From: an uncultured Rhodopila sp.
GTDB lineage: Bacteria; Pseudomonadota; Alphaproteobacteria; Acetobacterales; Acetobacteraceae
Assembly (NCBI GenBank): GCA_903932145.1
Contig: CAIZFE010000049.1
Span: 1 to 47,962, forward strand
Length of the DNA: 47,962 nt
Direction of reading: 5' to 3'
Under the pieces are notes generated by a model. The model was not told the DNA's origin, did not search any database, and saw only the letters and a program-made list of their open reading frames with translations. Position numbers and translations under genes: made by a program. Shown here piece by piece: positions 8,802 through 20,012 of this stretch (its first letter is position 1; the number at the start of each line of letters is the position of its first letter).

Positions 8802-9599
8802 ATGACCGAAGAGCTGTTGATCCGACGCGCCGGGGGCGTCGCGGTGTTGACCCTCAATCGGCCCGAACGGTTGAACGCGCTGACCAGGACCATGATGGGC
8901 GCGCTACTGGAGGAGCTCAGAGCCTGCGCGGCGGACGAGACGGTTCGATGTGTTGTGCTGACGGGTGCCGGGCGTGCGTTCTGTGCCGGCGGTGATGTTC
9001 GGGCCCAGGCTGAAACCGCTGATCGGGGCAGCGATCAGACGCCTGAACAACGAACCGACGAACTGCGTGCGTCGATGGAGGCGTCGCGGCTGCTGCACGA
9101 GATGCCGAAGCCGACCATCGCCATGCTGAACGGAGTCGCGGCGGGCGCCGGATGTTCGTTGGCGCTGGCCTGCGATGTGCGCGTGGCGGGGGAAGGCGCG
9201 CGTCTGACGACGGCCTTCGCGAAGGTGGGGCTGTCGGGCGATTATGGTGGCACCTGGTTCCTCAGTCGTTTGGTCGGGCCGGCCCGGGCGCGAGAGTTGT
9301 ACTTCACGTCGGAGGTGCTCGACGCGCGCCGGTTGGATGCGCTGGGGCTGGTTAACCGGGTGGTGCCGGATGCGGCGCTTGAAGACGAAACGATGAAACT
9401 GGCGACCGCGTTGGCGGACGGGCCGACGCTGGCGTTCCGGTATATGAAACGAAACCTCAACGTCGCCGACACGGGAACTCTGACGGAGGCGTTGGACAGC
9501 GAAGCCTACGGCATGTTGCGGTGCCGGGAGAGCGAAGATCACAAGGAAGCGGCGCGAGCCTTCGTGGCCAAGAGCGCCCCGGTGTTCAAGGGGCGCTGA
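8802..9599 (+). CDS. Enoyl-CoA hydratase/isomerase family protein
   Basis: A crotonase-fold enzyme (265 aa) expected to hydrate or isomerise an acyl-CoA. Landmarks are the N-terminal GVAVLTLNRPERLNAL, the first oxyanion-hole region GAGRAFCAGGDV, and the second oxyanion segment LNGVAAGAGCSLALACD. The start at 8802 has GGAG six bases upstream; an ATG six codons earlier (8784) is possible. It is divergent from the CoA-transferase and convergent with the Ldh-type dehydrogenase. The active-site acidic residues of true hydratases are not clearly present by eye, so isomerase or another crotonase activity is open. Confidence 0.87.
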   Translation: MTEELLIRRAGGVAVLTLNRPERLNALTRTMMGALLEELRACAADETVRCVVLTGAGRAFCAGGDVRAQAETADRGSDQTPEQRTDELRASMEASRLLHEMPKPTIAMLNGVAAGAGCSLALACDVRVAGEGARLTTAFAKVGLSGDYGGTWFLSRLVGPARARELYFTSEVLDARRLDALGLVNRVVPDAALEDETMKLATALADGPTLAFRYMKRNLNVADTGTLTEALDSEAYGMLRCRESEDHKEAARAFVAKSAPVFKGR

Positions 9600-9684
9600 C
9601 GGGTGTGGTGGCGGAGAATATTGCGGGCGCTTGATTAATCGCGTGCCTCGTTCCGCTTTCTGAGCGGTCTGATACAAAGGCTCT

Positions 9685-10701
9685 TCAGCGATTGAGGCGA
9701 CCCAGATTGACCAATCGGTCGTAAACAGGCCGGTCAATCGTGAAGCAACCCGCCGCGCGCCGCTGTTCGCGTTCGCGATAGCCGCGTTCCGATGGGATAC
9801 GGATTTCCTCGACGCCGGGTTGTTTTGGGAGCGCCTTGATCCGCGAGATCAGTTTGCCAAGTTCTGCCTTGAAGGTTTCGCGGGGCAGCAGCAAAGCCGG
9901 ATCGAACACGATGAACAAGAAACCGCGGTCGATGGCGTCGCCGCCGGGCGCGCCGGCACCACCCAGTAAACCCAGGGCCTGGATAACAAGCGACAATCCG
10001 AAGCCCTTGTGTCCGCCGAATGGCAGGACGCCCCCTTTCACAATCTCAGCCGCCGAGTTGGTCGGGCGTCCTTCCGCGTTGACGCCGATGCCGTCGGGGA
10101 AATCCTCTCCCAGGTAGGATGCCAGCAGCACCTCCCCGGTCATCATGGACGCGGTGCCCATGTCGAACATGAATGGATCCGGGTCCCCCGGCAGCGCGAT
10201 CGCGAGTGGGTTGGTGCCCAGGAATCGCCGCCTGGCGCCGGGTGGCACCACAAACGGTGTGGCACCCACCGTGTGAATGCCAACGAACCCCGCTCGGGCG
10301 ATCCTTTCCAGGTAGTAGGCGTTGCGGCCGCTGAACCAACTGTTGTGCGCGCCAACCAATGCAAAGCCGTTCGCGCTGGCTTTCTGGATCGCGATGTCGG
10401 CGCAGCGGTGCATTGCAACGTAACCGACATGATTGCCGCCATCGACCCGAGCGGAGACCGGGGTTTGGTGGACGATGGTGATGGGTGTGCGCGGACGTTT
10501 GATGTCGGCGCTGTCAGCGATCGCAAGAATGCGGGGCAGGCCGGCGAAGCGATAACCGCACAGTGAGTTGTCGATCAGATGATCGACGACGACCCGTGCT
10601 TCGCCAGCCGTCAGGCCAATTCCTTCCAGCGCGGCGAAGCCAAGGGCGTGCGCCTCGTGGATTGTTACGCTGACTTCGTCATGCGTCATGCCGACCTTCA
10701 T
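9685..10701 (-). CDS. Ldh/malate/ureidoglycolate dehydrogenase-family NAD(P) oxidoreductase
   Basis: A cytoplasmic oxidoreductase of the family that includes sulfolactate, ureidoglycolate and YlbC/YiaK-type dehydrogenases, which reduce 2-oxo acids or oxidise 2-hydroxy acids and do not use a Rossmann fold. The 338-aa protein shows DHLIDNSLCGYRFAGL near the N-terminus, VGYVAMHRCADIAIQKA, the GTNPLAIALPG loop, and FGGHKGFGLSLVIQALG near the C-terminal cofactor region. The start has a strong GGAGGAAA box. It lies 30 bases after an FAD oxidoreductase gene on the same strand, so the two probably form an operon. The exact substrate is unknown. Confidence 0.87.
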   Translation of the reverse strand: MKVGMTHDEVSVTIHEAHALGFAALEGIGLTAGEARVVVDHLIDNSLCGYRFAGLPRILAIADSADIKRPRTPITIVHQTPVSARVDGGNHVGYVAMHRCADIAIQKASANGFALVGAHNSWFSGRNAYYLERIARAGFVGIHTVGATPFVVPPGARRRFLGTNPLAIALPGDPDPFMFDMGTASMMTGEVLLASYLGEDFPDGIGVNAEGRPTNSAAEIVKGGVLPFGGHKGFGLSLVIQALGLLGGAGAPGGDAIDRGFLFIVFDPALLLPRETFKAELGKLISRIKALPKQPGVEEIRIPSERGYREREQRRAAGCFTIDRPVYDRLVNLGRLNR

Positions 10702-10731
10702 CGCGGATTTCCTCCGGTTCCAGCATCGTCT

Positions 10732-12174
10732 TCAGGCGCCTGTCGTCACCTCGGCGCCAACTCTTACCAACGCCCCTTGCCGAACCAGCGCATCCTGCAG
10801 GCGAGCTACGGACACGTCGCGAACACGCACCCCGGCGTTCGACGCCAGACCGGCAGCAACCCCGGCCGCCTGTCCGGTCATCCAGCATTGCGGCACCTCC
10901 CGCAGGAAAGAATGGCTCGTCGCGTCGCACGATATCGCTCGTCCGGCCACCAGCATTCCGTCCAGTGTCGCTGGCACCAGCGCGCCGTATGGCACCGACA
11001 CCACGGGGTATTTCGGTGACAGTGATGGAGACACGCCGATTTCGTCCGGTCGGGGAACGCCTGATGCCCAGTCCTCGCGACTGACCTTGCCGACGCCGAC
11101 GAGACGGCGAGCGTGACGCACGCCGGTTTGCGGCGCGGACAGCATCATGAAGGCGTTCTCGAAGCCCGGCGCATGGTCGCGATAGACCGCCAGATGCGCG
11201 GCCGTCAGGCGGTGGGAGCGTATGTCTACCTCTGTCAGATCCTCCACATCCACGGCCGAGTAACCGGCCAGCCTGGGCCCCATGAACAGCGCGACTTCGT
11301 TGCGCCACGAGACGAAGGGCCGCTCGAACAAGCCACCACAGGCCGAACGGCCGCGATCCATGAAGGCGGCGAATGCCTCCGGTTTGGAGGTTTTGAAGTC
11401 GATCCAGCGCTTCATATCGACGCCACCGAGCAGGAAGGCGGTGTTGATGCAATGATGAATGTCGCGGGTATCGACGTCGGAGTAGCTCGCCGCGCCGGCC
11501 CGATGAAAGATGTCGCCGTCGCCGGTGCAGTCGATGGTGACCGCGGCGCGGATGGCCTGCCGGCCTTCCTTGCTTTCGAAGATCACGCCCGTGACCGCGC
11601 CGTCTCGCATCAGCGGCATCGCTCCCCAGGCGTGGAAGATGATCTGCACCTTGTGCTCCAGCACCAACTCCTGTGACACCAGTTTCAGGTGTTCAGGATC
11701 GACGGTCGGGGACCAGGTGACGATACCGTGGTAGCAGGCGGTGCGTTCCTTCCAATAGGCGGCGGAGGCTTCGTCCTCACTGCCCCACAGGCCGCGCGGC
11801 GGACCGGCAACGGCGTCCTTTGGCAGGCGGTCCAACAGGTCGTTGGCGATTCCCTGAATCACCTGCTGCCCGGTCCAGTCGGTCATCCGGTCTATCCAGA
11901 TGACCAGACCACCGGTGGACAATCCACCCAGATGGTTGTGGCGTTCCAGCAGGATGACGTCGGCGCCGGTGCGTGCGGCGGCGATCGCGGCGGCGGTCCC
12001 GGAGGGGCCGCCACCAACGACGACTACATCGCAGTCCCGGAAGATGGGTATGGAGCGGGCGGGTTCCTCGATCAGGCCGAGATCGACCCGCGGCCGCCGT
12101 TCCAGCCGGCCACCGGAGAAAATGCCGGACTTGTACATCAAGTGCCCGCCATCGCCGTCGATTGGGTCGCTCAT
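10732..12174 (-). CDS. FAD-dependent oxidoreductase (FAD_oxidored type)
   Basis: A flavoprotein of about 480 aa. The dinucleotide-binding motif VVVGGGPSGTAAAIAAARTG starts near residue 45 and is followed by VILLERHNHLGGLSTGG. A TIDCTGDGDIFHRAGA segment typical of the FAD_oxidored family comes mid-protein, and the end contains VPYGALVPATLDGMLVAGRAISCDATSHS with a late CWMTGQAAGVAAGLA FAD-contact stretch. I used the ATG at 12174 because GGGGGAGAG lies just upstream; an ATG 19 codons earlier has no such box. It probably forms a two-gene operon with the Ldh-type dehydrogenase downstream. The reaction is unknown. Confidence 0.88.
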   Translation of the reverse strand: MSDPIDGDGGHLMYKSGIFSGGRLERRPRVDLGLIEEPARSIPIFRDCDVVVVGGGPSGTAAAIAAARTGADVILLERHNHLGGLSTGGLVIWIDRMTDWTGQQVIQGIANDLLDRLPKDAVAGPPRGLWGSEDEASAAYWKERTACYHGIVTWSPTVDPEHLKLVSQELVLEHKVQIIFHAWGAMPLMRDGAVTGVIFESKEGRQAIRAAVTIDCTGDGDIFHRAGAASYSDVDTRDIHHCINTAFLLGGVDMKRWIDFKTSKPEAFAAFMDRGRSACGGLFERPFVSWRNEVALFMGPRLAGYSAVDVEDLTEVDIRSHRLTAAHLAVYRDHAPGFENAFMMLSAPQTGVRHARRLVGVGKVSREDWASGVPRPDEIGVSPSLSPKYPVVSVPYGALVPATLDGMLVAGRAISCDATSHSFLREVPQCWMTGQAAGVAAGLASNAGVRVRDVSVARLQDALVRQGALVRVGAEVTTGA

Positions 12175-12227
12175 GCGATCTCTCCCCCGTCTTTCCGTTA
12201 CTCGGTTTTCACGCATGCCGCGCACGA

Positions 12228-12755
12228 TCAATCCCGTCTGCGTGTCACGCTCCAGACTGTTATATCCCAGGCGTTATGGATACCCACCGCCAACAGCATC
12301 CCGATCGACAGTGCCAACGCCACGCGGCCGGCATCCAGTCGCAGAGCTACTGTCACGCCCGACCCCGCCAGCAAAAGGTAGCCGACGATTGGCAGTCCGA
12401 TGTACCAAATTCGATCTTCCCAATCGATCCTGGCGAACAGGCCGTCGCGAAGCGTGTCGCGCCAAGCCAGGCAGCAATGCCCAAGTCCAAGCATGCCGCC
12501 CCCCGCAATCATCCCGCCAAAGCATGTCCAACGCGGCACCGGTGCCAGCACGACCAGGCTGGAGGCCAGGACAATACTGAAATTGACGACGCTCGCCGTG
12601 AGAAAGACGCGCATCGGGGCGGGGCGGTCCCCTGAGAATGCGCCGGAACCGACACTTGCAGCGACAAACAATAGACCAATCATTGTGGCGGAGGCGGTGC
12701 CCAAAAGCGAGTAGAACTCGTGCCAGGGGCCGAACGCGTCGGTTGGTGATGGCAT
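12228..12755 (-). CDS. Integral membrane protein of unknown function
   Basis: A 175-aa protein with about four or five hydrophobic segments: TASATMIGLLFVAASVG, VVNFSIVLASSLVVLAPV, GGMIAGGGMLGLGHCC, GLPIVGYLLLAGSGVTVAL and ALSIGMLLAVGIHNAW. I do not recognise a catalytic motif. The N-terminal stretch WHEFYSLLGTASATMIGLLFVA resembles uncharacterised small membrane proteins of soil proteobacteria. A TTG five codons upstream (12770) could be the start; I chose the first ATG. The gene overlaps neither neighbour and lies between the FAD oxidoreductase gene and an alcohol dehydrogenase remnant. Confidence 0.6.
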   Translation of the reverse strand: MPSPTDAFGPWHEFYSLLGTASATMIGLLFVAASVGSGAFSGDRPAPMRVFLTASVVNFSIVLASSLVVLAPVPRWTCFGGMIAGGGMLGLGHCCLAWRDTLRDGLFARIDWEDRIWYIGLPIVGYLLLAGSGVTVALRLDAGRVALALSIGMLLAVGIHNAWDITVWSVTRRRD

Positions 12756-12762
12756 TTGGCCG

Positions 12763-12930
12763 TTAATCAAACATCAGAACCGTGCGTGCGACTTCTCCCG
12801 CCTTCATCGCACGAAACGCCTCGTTGATATCGCCCAGGCGGCCGCGGCGGCTGACCATCTCGTCCAGTTTCAAGCGACCCTGGCGATAGACGGCGGCGCT
12901 GCTTCGCATGATGTCCGCTTCCTCTGGTGA
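12763..12930 (-). pseudogene. C-terminal remnant of a zinc-type alcohol dehydrogenase
   Basis: Read leftward, this stretch encodes about 55 residues matching the C-terminal end of MDR-family (AdhC-like) alcohol dehydrogenases: SAAVYRQGRLKLDEMV, then RLGDINEAFRAMKAGEV, then ARTVLMFD and a stop at 12763-12765. Directly upstream in the same frame is a stop codon (12931-12933), and no start codon, nucleotide-binding domain or zinc ligands are present. The gene has therefore lost at least 80 percent of its 5' part. The break falls between this remnant and the end of the N-ATPase operon, marking an old deletion or rearrangement junction. Confidence 0.75.
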
Positions 12931-12966
12931 TTAACGACAGTATAGCGGCTGCTTCGGGGCTGAGAA

Positions 12967-12986
12967 GATGCCGACATTCCGGCATC
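12967..12986 (-). terminator. Possible terminator of the N-ATPase operon
   Basis: GATGCCG and CGGCATC form a 7-bp stem with a 6-base loop, starting 18 bases after the atpG stop codon. Downstream in the direction of transcription are TTCTC residues rather than a clean T run, so termination efficiency is uncertain. Confidence 0.4.
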
Positions 12987-13004
12987 AGGGGCCGGGGCAA
13001 TCGC

Positions 13005-13841
13005 TCAGGATATGGCGCCGGCGGCCAATTCCACAACCTCCGCCGTGATCTCCTCCTGACGGATCTGCCGCTCCAGTGCCTGCAGTTCCGACCGCATGTT
13101 TCCCAAATTGGACTTCGCGGATAACATCGCTGCCACGCGGGCTTCATTTTCCGCGGCGAACGCGGTCAGGGCCGCTTCGCAGAGTTCGGCAAACACATAT
13201 TCCTCGGCCAGTCGATCCAGCAGCACTGCCGGCGGCAATGTTATCAGCGGTGCCTGACCGGATGTCGAAACGGCAAAGCGATGAAAATCGAACGGCACCA
13301 GCGATCGTCGTTCGGGCACAACTCCGCTGCCGGCAGACCACGTCGGCACGATGATATCGACCTGACGGCCGGACTGATCCGATAGCCAGCCATACAGAGC
13401 GTCCGCGATCCGGCCCGCCAGGGCGGCGACAAGGTTCGCGTGCGGCACCATGGCGGTCCGCCACGCCACCTGAATGCCTCGTTCGGAGGCCAACGCCGCG
13501 CCGCGCGTGCCGATCAGGAAGACGGTCTGTTCGCCGGCCTTTTGGGCCGCGGCCTCCAAAATGCGGTCGCTGAATGCGCCGGCAAAGCCTTGTTCCGCAC
13601 AGAACACGATCACCGCCGACCGGTGAATCCTCGGTTCGGCGGGTCGTTGATCGCCGGGCGCCAGGGCCAGGGCCTGCCCGATGGCGCGAGCAATAACGGC
13701 CGCGTGCGCGCGCAGCCCGGGCAATAATCCATGCGCCTGTTGCACACGGCTGGCGGAGATTCCACGCATGGCGGTCACCACCGCCTCCAATTGCTGCAAA
13801 CTCTCAATGCGCCGGGTCGTCTGCGCCAGCCGCTCAGTCAT
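13005..13841 (-). CDS. atpG: N-type ATPase gamma subunit
   Basis: The central rotor shaft of the F1 head (278 aa). The N-terminal helix ([25 protein letters not shown] region) and the C-terminal helix ([21 protein letters not shown] region, then [16 protein letters not shown]) correspond to the two long coiled-coil helices of gamma. The sequence between is quite divergent from standard gamma subunits, as is usual for N-ATPases. The start at 13841 overlaps the atpA stop as ATGA. It is the last gene of the operon; a small hairpin lies shortly after it. Confidence 0.9.
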   Translation of the reverse strand: MTERLAQTTRRIESLQQLEAVVTAMRGISASRVQQAHGLLPGLRAHAAVIARAIGQALALAPGDQRPAEPRIHRSAVIVFCAEQGFAGAFSDRILEAAAQKAGEQTVFLIGTRGAALASERGIQVAWRTAMVPHANLVAALAGRIADALYGWLSDQSGRQVDIIVPTWSAGSGVVPERRSLVPFDFHRFAVSTSGQAPLITLPPAVLLDRLAEEYVFAELCEAALTAFAAENEARVAAMLSAKSNLGNMRSELQALERQIRQEEITAEVVELAAGAIS

Positions 13842-15364
13842 GGTGGCGGCTCTTCGGCGTGCGCCGTGTACTGGGCCGTCAGGGCGCGCAGCGCGCCGGA
13901 TAACGCCGCATGCTGGTCCGCATCGAGCGTGCCGGCCGTTTGGATCATGCGCACCGCCGCACCGGCATTCTGATCGAGCCATGCCGGCAATGCTTCGCGA
14001 AGCGAGGCGATGCGATCGGGCGCGATGGCGTCAAACATCCCGTCCCGCAACGCCAGCGCCAGCGCCACTTCATCTGCCAGGCGCAACGGTGCGAATTGGG
14101 GCTGGGAGAGCAGCGCCCGCAGCAACGCACCGCGCGCCAACCGGGCTTTGACCCGGGCGTCCGGCGCCCCGCCGAAGCGAGAGAACATTTCCAGTTCGAG
14201 GAACTGTGCGTAGTCGAGCCGCATGGTTCCCGACATCTCTCGGAGCGCCGGGGCCTGGGTCTTGCCGCCGACGCGGCTGACGCTGGTGCCGATGTCGATG
14301 GCCGGTTTCTGACCCTCCTGAAACAGCCGCGTGCTCAGAACGAGTTGGCCGTCGGTGATCGAGATCAGATTTGTCGGGATATAGGCGCTCAGATTGCCGG
14401 CGTCGGTCTCGGCGATCGGCAACGCGCTCAGGGAGCCGCTACCTCTTTCTTTCGACAGTTTCGCGGCGCGCTCCAGCAGACGTGCGTGGAGATAGAAGAC
14501 GTCGCCCGGGAAAGCTTCGCGGCCGGGCGGTTGTCGGGTCAGCAGCGCGATTTCCCGGTGCGTCGCTGCATGTTTACTCAGGTCATCGATCACCACCAGC
14601 GCGTGTTGGCCGAGATCGCGAAAATACTCCGCCATGGTCATGCCGGCGAACGGAGCGATCCACTGCAGGCCCGGGGAGCTGGTCGGAGCGGCGACAACGA
14701 AGATGCAGCGTTCGGGATTGCCGTGATCGCGAATGGCGTCGATGACCCTGGCCACGCTGGAGGATTCCTGTCCGATGGCGATATAGACGCAAATCAGATC
14801 CGATGTCTTTTGGTTGATGATGGTATCGACCGCGATCGATGTCTTGCCCGTGCTGCGATCACCGATGATCAATTCCCGCTGGCCGCGGCCAAGGGCGAAC
14901 AGCGCATCGATCGTCAGAATGCCGGTCTGTATTGGTTCGGTCACCAAATCTCGCTCGATGATCGCGGGCGCGGCAGCCTCAATGGGATTGCTTGCCTCAG
15001 CGTCTATCGCTGCACCTCCGTCCAGGGGACGCCCCAGCGGGTCCACCACCCGGCCGAGGAGACCGGAACCGACCGAGGTGCGGATTACCTCGCCGGTGCC
15101 GCGCACCAAATCGCCGGCCTCGATCGAGTCAGCGTCATCCAGGACAACACAACCGATCAGATCCCGATCCAGGGTGTGCACGAAGCCCAACTGGCCGCGC
15201 GCGAAATGCAGGACTTCGTCAAGCCGGGCGGACGGCAGGCCGGAGATCATGGCGATGCCGTCGCCGATGGTATGGACGCGGCCGAATTCCTCGATGGCAG
15301 GACCGATGGCCGCCGAGGAGATCAGGCTTTCCGCGCGTTCAAGCCATGACGATTGTTTTGTCAT
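13838..15364 (-). CDS. atpA: N-type ATPase alpha subunit
   Basis: The non-catalytic nucleotide-binding subunit of the F1 hexamer (508 aa). The Walker A motif is GDRSTGKT (residues 168-175), with Ser in place of the Gln usual in GDRQTGKT. The stretch ICVYIAIGQ and the late [10 protein letters not shown] segment, which holds the arginine finger acting on the beta-subunit site, are both present. The start overlaps the end of the b-subunit gene by 26 bases and the stop overlaps atpG. The product is expected to work only with the other subunits of this operon. Confidence 0.95.
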   Translation of the reverse strand: MTKQSSWLERAESLISSAAIGPAIEEFGRVHTIGDGIAMISGLPSARLDEVLHFARGQLGFVHTLDRDLIGCVVLDDADSIEAGDLVRGTGEVIRTSVGSGLLGRVVDPLGRPLDGGAAIDAEASNPIEAAAPAIIERDLVTEPIQTGILTIDALFALGRGQRELIIGDRSTGKTSIAVDTIINQKTSDLICVYIAIGQESSSVARVIDAIRDHGNPERCIFVVAAPTSSPGLQWIAPFAGMTMAEYFRDLGQHALVVIDDLSKHAATHREIALLTRQPPGREAFPGDVFYLHARLLERAAKLSKERGSGSLSALPIAETDAGNLSAYIPTNLISITDGQLVLSTRLFQEGQKPAIDIGTSVSRVGGKTQAPALREMSGTMRLDYAQFLELEMFSRFGGAPDARVKARLARGALLRALLSQPQFAPLRLADEVALALALRDGMFDAIAPDRIASLREALPAWLDQNAGAAVRMIQTAGTLDADQHAALSGALRALTAQYTAHAEEPPP

Positions 15365-16079
15365 CGTGGCTTAGCTCCTCGGCGATACTGTCCAGATCGG
15401 CGCGCCAGTTGTTGTGCAGCCTGGCATGCGGGCCACGCAATTCAACGCCCGCGATCAGTGACGGGTCGGTTGCGAATTGAACGGAACAGCCGAGACGTTT
15501 CTGTATCATTGTCGTGCATGCTGCTTGCATGGCGGCCTCCAAAGGGGAGGCCGTCACGACCTCCAGCGTTTCCCCCGCGGCGGCCAGGCCGTTCCATTGG
15601 TCCGGGGACCAGGTCGTATCAAGCGCTTCCAGCAATGCGGCATCCACGGCCGACCGGGGCACGCGGCCGAGCAACCGCGATGCGATGGCGACTGCGAGTT
15701 GGCGGGCCTGAGAGTCCAGATCGAGGCGCATCTGGTTGCGTTGGGTTTCCAGTTCGGCCTGTGCCGCGGCTCGCATTTTATCGGCCTCAAGCCTTGCCGC
15801 GTCCAGCGTCGTCGTCCGTTCGGTCTGGGCGGACGCGCGGGCGTCCGCCAGGATGCGGTCGCCGTCGGATGCCAAAGCCTTTTCATGCAAGGCCGTTTGT
15901 TCCGCCTGCGTTTGCGCTGACTGCATTTTGGATGCTGCGTCCGTCAGCAGTTTTTCAGCAGTGTTCTTGCGCTCAGCGATGATGGCGACAACCGGACGAA
16001 ACAGAAAACGCCGCAGCAGCCACAGCAGAACCAGGACGTTAACCGTCTGCAGGATCAGCGTGGACCAATCGAAATGCAT
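15339..16079 (-). CDS. atpF: N-type ATPase b subunit with delta-like C-terminus
   Basis: The peripheral stalk subunit. The 246-aa protein has an N-terminal membrane span ([19 protein letters not shown]), a long charged helix rich in Ala, Glu, Gln and Arg (residues about 35-140), and a globular C-terminal part ending in [12 protein letters not shown]...[12 protein letters not shown], which resembles the C-terminal motif of the F1 delta/OSCP subunit. Standard b is about 160 aa, so the extra length plus absence of a separate delta gene suggests that b carries the delta role here, as is known for N-ATPases. Its stop and the c-subunit stop/start boundary are directly adjacent (shared base at 16079). 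Confidence 0.92.
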   Translation of the reverse strand: MHFDWSTLILQTVNVLVLLWLLRRFLFRPVVAIIAERKNTAEKLLTDAASKMQSAQTQAEQTALHEKALASDGDRILADARASAQTERTTTLDAARLEADKMRAAAQAELETQRNQMRLDLDSQARQLAVAIASRLLGRVPRSAVDAALLEALDTTWSPDQWNGLAAAGETLEVVTASPLEAAMQAACTTMIQKRLGCSVQFATDPSLIAGVELRGPHARLHNNWRADLDSIAEELSHDDKTIVMA

Positions 16080-16324
16080 CAGTGAACGAACGGGTTGGCG
16101 AACAGCAACAGCAGCGCGATGACCAGGCAGTAGATCGCCATGGTCTCGATCATCGCAAGCCCGACGAACAAGGTTCGGGAGATGGTGCCGGCGGCTTCAG
16201 GTTGCCGGGCGATTGCGTCCATTGCGGCGGCGACCGCGCGGCCCTCGGCGAGTGCCGGTCCGATCGCACCGAACGACACCGCCAGGGCAGCGCCAATAAT
16301 GCTGGCAAGTTGAATCATATCCAT
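16079..16324 (-). CDS. atpE: N-type ATPase c subunit (rotor ring)
   Basis: The 81-aa two-helix protein that forms the membrane rotor ring. Helix 1 ends in [14 protein letters not shown], the polar loop is ARQPEA, and helix 2 contains the ion-binding IETMAIY. The essential carboxylate is E60. T61 and Y65 fit the hydroxyl and tyrosine ligands of Na+-type rings (E-S/T-x-x-x-Y). E27 aligns with the Gln32 position of the Ilyobacter ring, giving two carboxylates per site as described for N-ATPases. Sodium coupling has been predicted for this class, but a two-carboxylate ring has also been reported to prefer protons, so ion specificity is open. The start at 16324 avoids an upstream non-membrane extension. 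Confidence 0.95.
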   Translation of the reverse strand: MDMIQLASIIGAALAVSFGAIGPALAEGRAVAAAMDAIARQPEAAGTISRTLFVGLAMIETMAIYCLVIALLLLFANPFVH

Positions 16325-16328
16325 AATG

Positions 16329-17009
16329 TTACTTTTCTTTCTCCGGTTTGGGTTCACCGAGGACGCCAGCGATGAAGACCATGGCAAGGACGCTGAAGAT
16401 ATAGGCTTGCACCGCACCCGTTAGCAGGTCCAACGCCATCAATGGCACCGGTACCAGCAGTCCGACCAACGACAGGACGATGCCGACGACGAACACGCCG
16501 CTCATGACGTTGCCGAACAGACGAACCACCAGGGAGAATGTGCGGGTCATCGTCTCGACGATGTTGAGCGGGACCATCAGGATGCTGGGTTCGGCAAAGG
16601 TCGCGAAGTAACCGCGCAGGCCGCGAGACCGGACGCCGAACCAGATCACGGCGAAAAAGACGATCAGTGCCAGGGCCGCGTCGGTTTCGAGATGCGCCGT
16701 CGGCGGCTCGACACCCGGCACCAAAGACGACCAGTTGGCGGCAAAGATGAACAGGAACAGCGTGCCGATCAGGGGCACATACGGTGCGGGCTCGACCCGC
16801 ATCGTGTCGCGAATCTGGGCTTCGATCGCCTCGACCACCACCTCGAGCGCGGCCTGCCTTGTGGACGGATGCAGCGACATATGGCGGGTCAGCAGGCAAC
16901 TGCCCACGGCGAGAACCACCATGATTGCCCAGGTGGCGAGGACCGGGGTGGTGATCGCGACCGGCCCGATCTGAAAGGCCACGGTCAGGGTAAGCGGCGA
17001 CCCCATCAT
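16329..17009 (-). CDS. atpB: N-type ATPase a subunit
   Basis: The stator membrane subunit carrying the ion half-channels (226 aa, about five or six spans). The essential arginine lies in [37 protein letters not shown] and the late [18 protein letters not shown] are standard subunit-a landmarks. The ATG at 17009 overlaps the atpR stop as ATGATG, supporting this start; an ATG one codon later is equally possible. The charged C-terminus (GEPKPEKEK) is short. Four bases separate it from atpE. Confidence 0.95.
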   Translation of the reverse strand: MMGSPLTLTVAFQIGPVAITTPVLATWAIMVVLAVGSCLLTRHMSLHPSTRQAALEVVVEAIEAQIRDTMRVEPAPYVPLIGTLFLFIFAANWSSLVPGVEPPTAHLETDAALALIVFFAVIWFGVRSRGLRGYFATFAEPSILMVPLNIVETMTRTFSLVVRLFGNVMSGVFVVGIVLSLVGLLVPVPLMALDLLTGAVQAYIFSVLAMVFIAGVLGEPKPEKEK

Positions 17010-17257
17010 GGCATGACCGCCATCACGACGGGCCGCGCGACCAGCACGCCGATTGCCACCAGGAGCAGCGGCAACGCGCCGTAGAGGGCTGCCAGCGTGA
17101 GCACGCCGCCGAGTGCGGCCATGCGCGCGAGCTGCAGCGCGGCGCCCAGCCAAATCGGTCCGGGTCGCGCATATAGCGCGGTGTTCCAGCGCAGCAGCGA
17201 AAAGTGCAGTGTGCCGCAAAGCAGGCCCAGCGCGACAAACCCGGCATCGGCGATCAT
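17006..17257 (-). CDS. atpR: N-ATPase accessory membrane protein AtpR
   Basis: An 83-aa membrane protein with about three spans and a polar HFSLLRWNTALYARPG segment between the first two. A small gene of this kind between atpQ and atpB is a hallmark of N-ATPase operons. It has been proposed to interact with the c ring during assembly, with conserved arginines (here in the LLRWN and ALYARPG region) facing the c-subunit carboxylates; that role is not proven. Both ends overlap neighbours by four bases (ATGA). Position and topology carry the assignment, as sequence conservation of AtpR is weak. Confidence 0.85.
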   Translation of the reverse strand: MIADAGFVALGLLCGTLHFSLLRWNTALYARPGPIWLGAALQLARMAALGGVLTLAALYGALPLLLVAIGVLVARPVVMAVMP

Positions 17258-17540
17258 GGTTTATGCATCCACTGCCATGCGGACCAGCAACCGATGCCGA
17301 CGCCAATCGACAACAGGGGCCCGGTCCAAAAAATTCCTGTTCCGAAGCGATGGTCGATCCACCGCCCGAGGAACACACCCAGCAGTGTTGGAACGACGAT
17401 CGCCCATCCCAGGGCGCCCACCTGGGCAAGGTAACGGCCGAATGAGGAGTCGCCGTTCCGCACCCAGCTTTGGTACCGCAGGCGACGGCGGCGCACCGAC
17501 TGAAGCAGCCCATCCGGTTCGTTTGTTTCAGGCGGGGGAG

Positions 17541-17544
<4 letters not shown>
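17254..17544 (-). CDS. atpQ: N-ATPase accessory protein AtpQ (AtpI-like)
   Basis: A 96-aa protein with a charged N-terminal third and two membrane spans (LGWAIVVPTLLGVFLGRWID and GPLLSIGVGIGCWSAWQWM). The GVFLGRWIDHRFGTG stretch is typical of the AtpI/AtpQ family, which assists c-ring assembly or Mg2+ handling in related ATPases. It overlaps atpC and atpR by four bases each. Within the operon order D-C-Q-R-B-E-F-A-G it sits exactly where AtpQ is expected. Confidence 0.88.
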
Positions 17545-19863
<2,319 letters not shown>

Positions 19864-20012
19864 GTGTTCCTCCTCGCGGCAATGTCGAAGCGATCATCGG
19901 AAGCCGATTTCCCCGGCGAGGCATTGATCTCGCGCAAACAGTTTTCTATTGGCGGCGGATCGGCGGCCGCAAGCTTCCGGGACCCCGGGGTCACGAGGTG
20001 GCGGCAATTTTT

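Noticed and set aside
13910..15349. 479-codon open frame opposite atpA
   Set aside because: It mirrors the strongly conserved alpha-subunit gene; long antisense frames are expected in GC-rich codon-biased DNA, and its translation has no domain.
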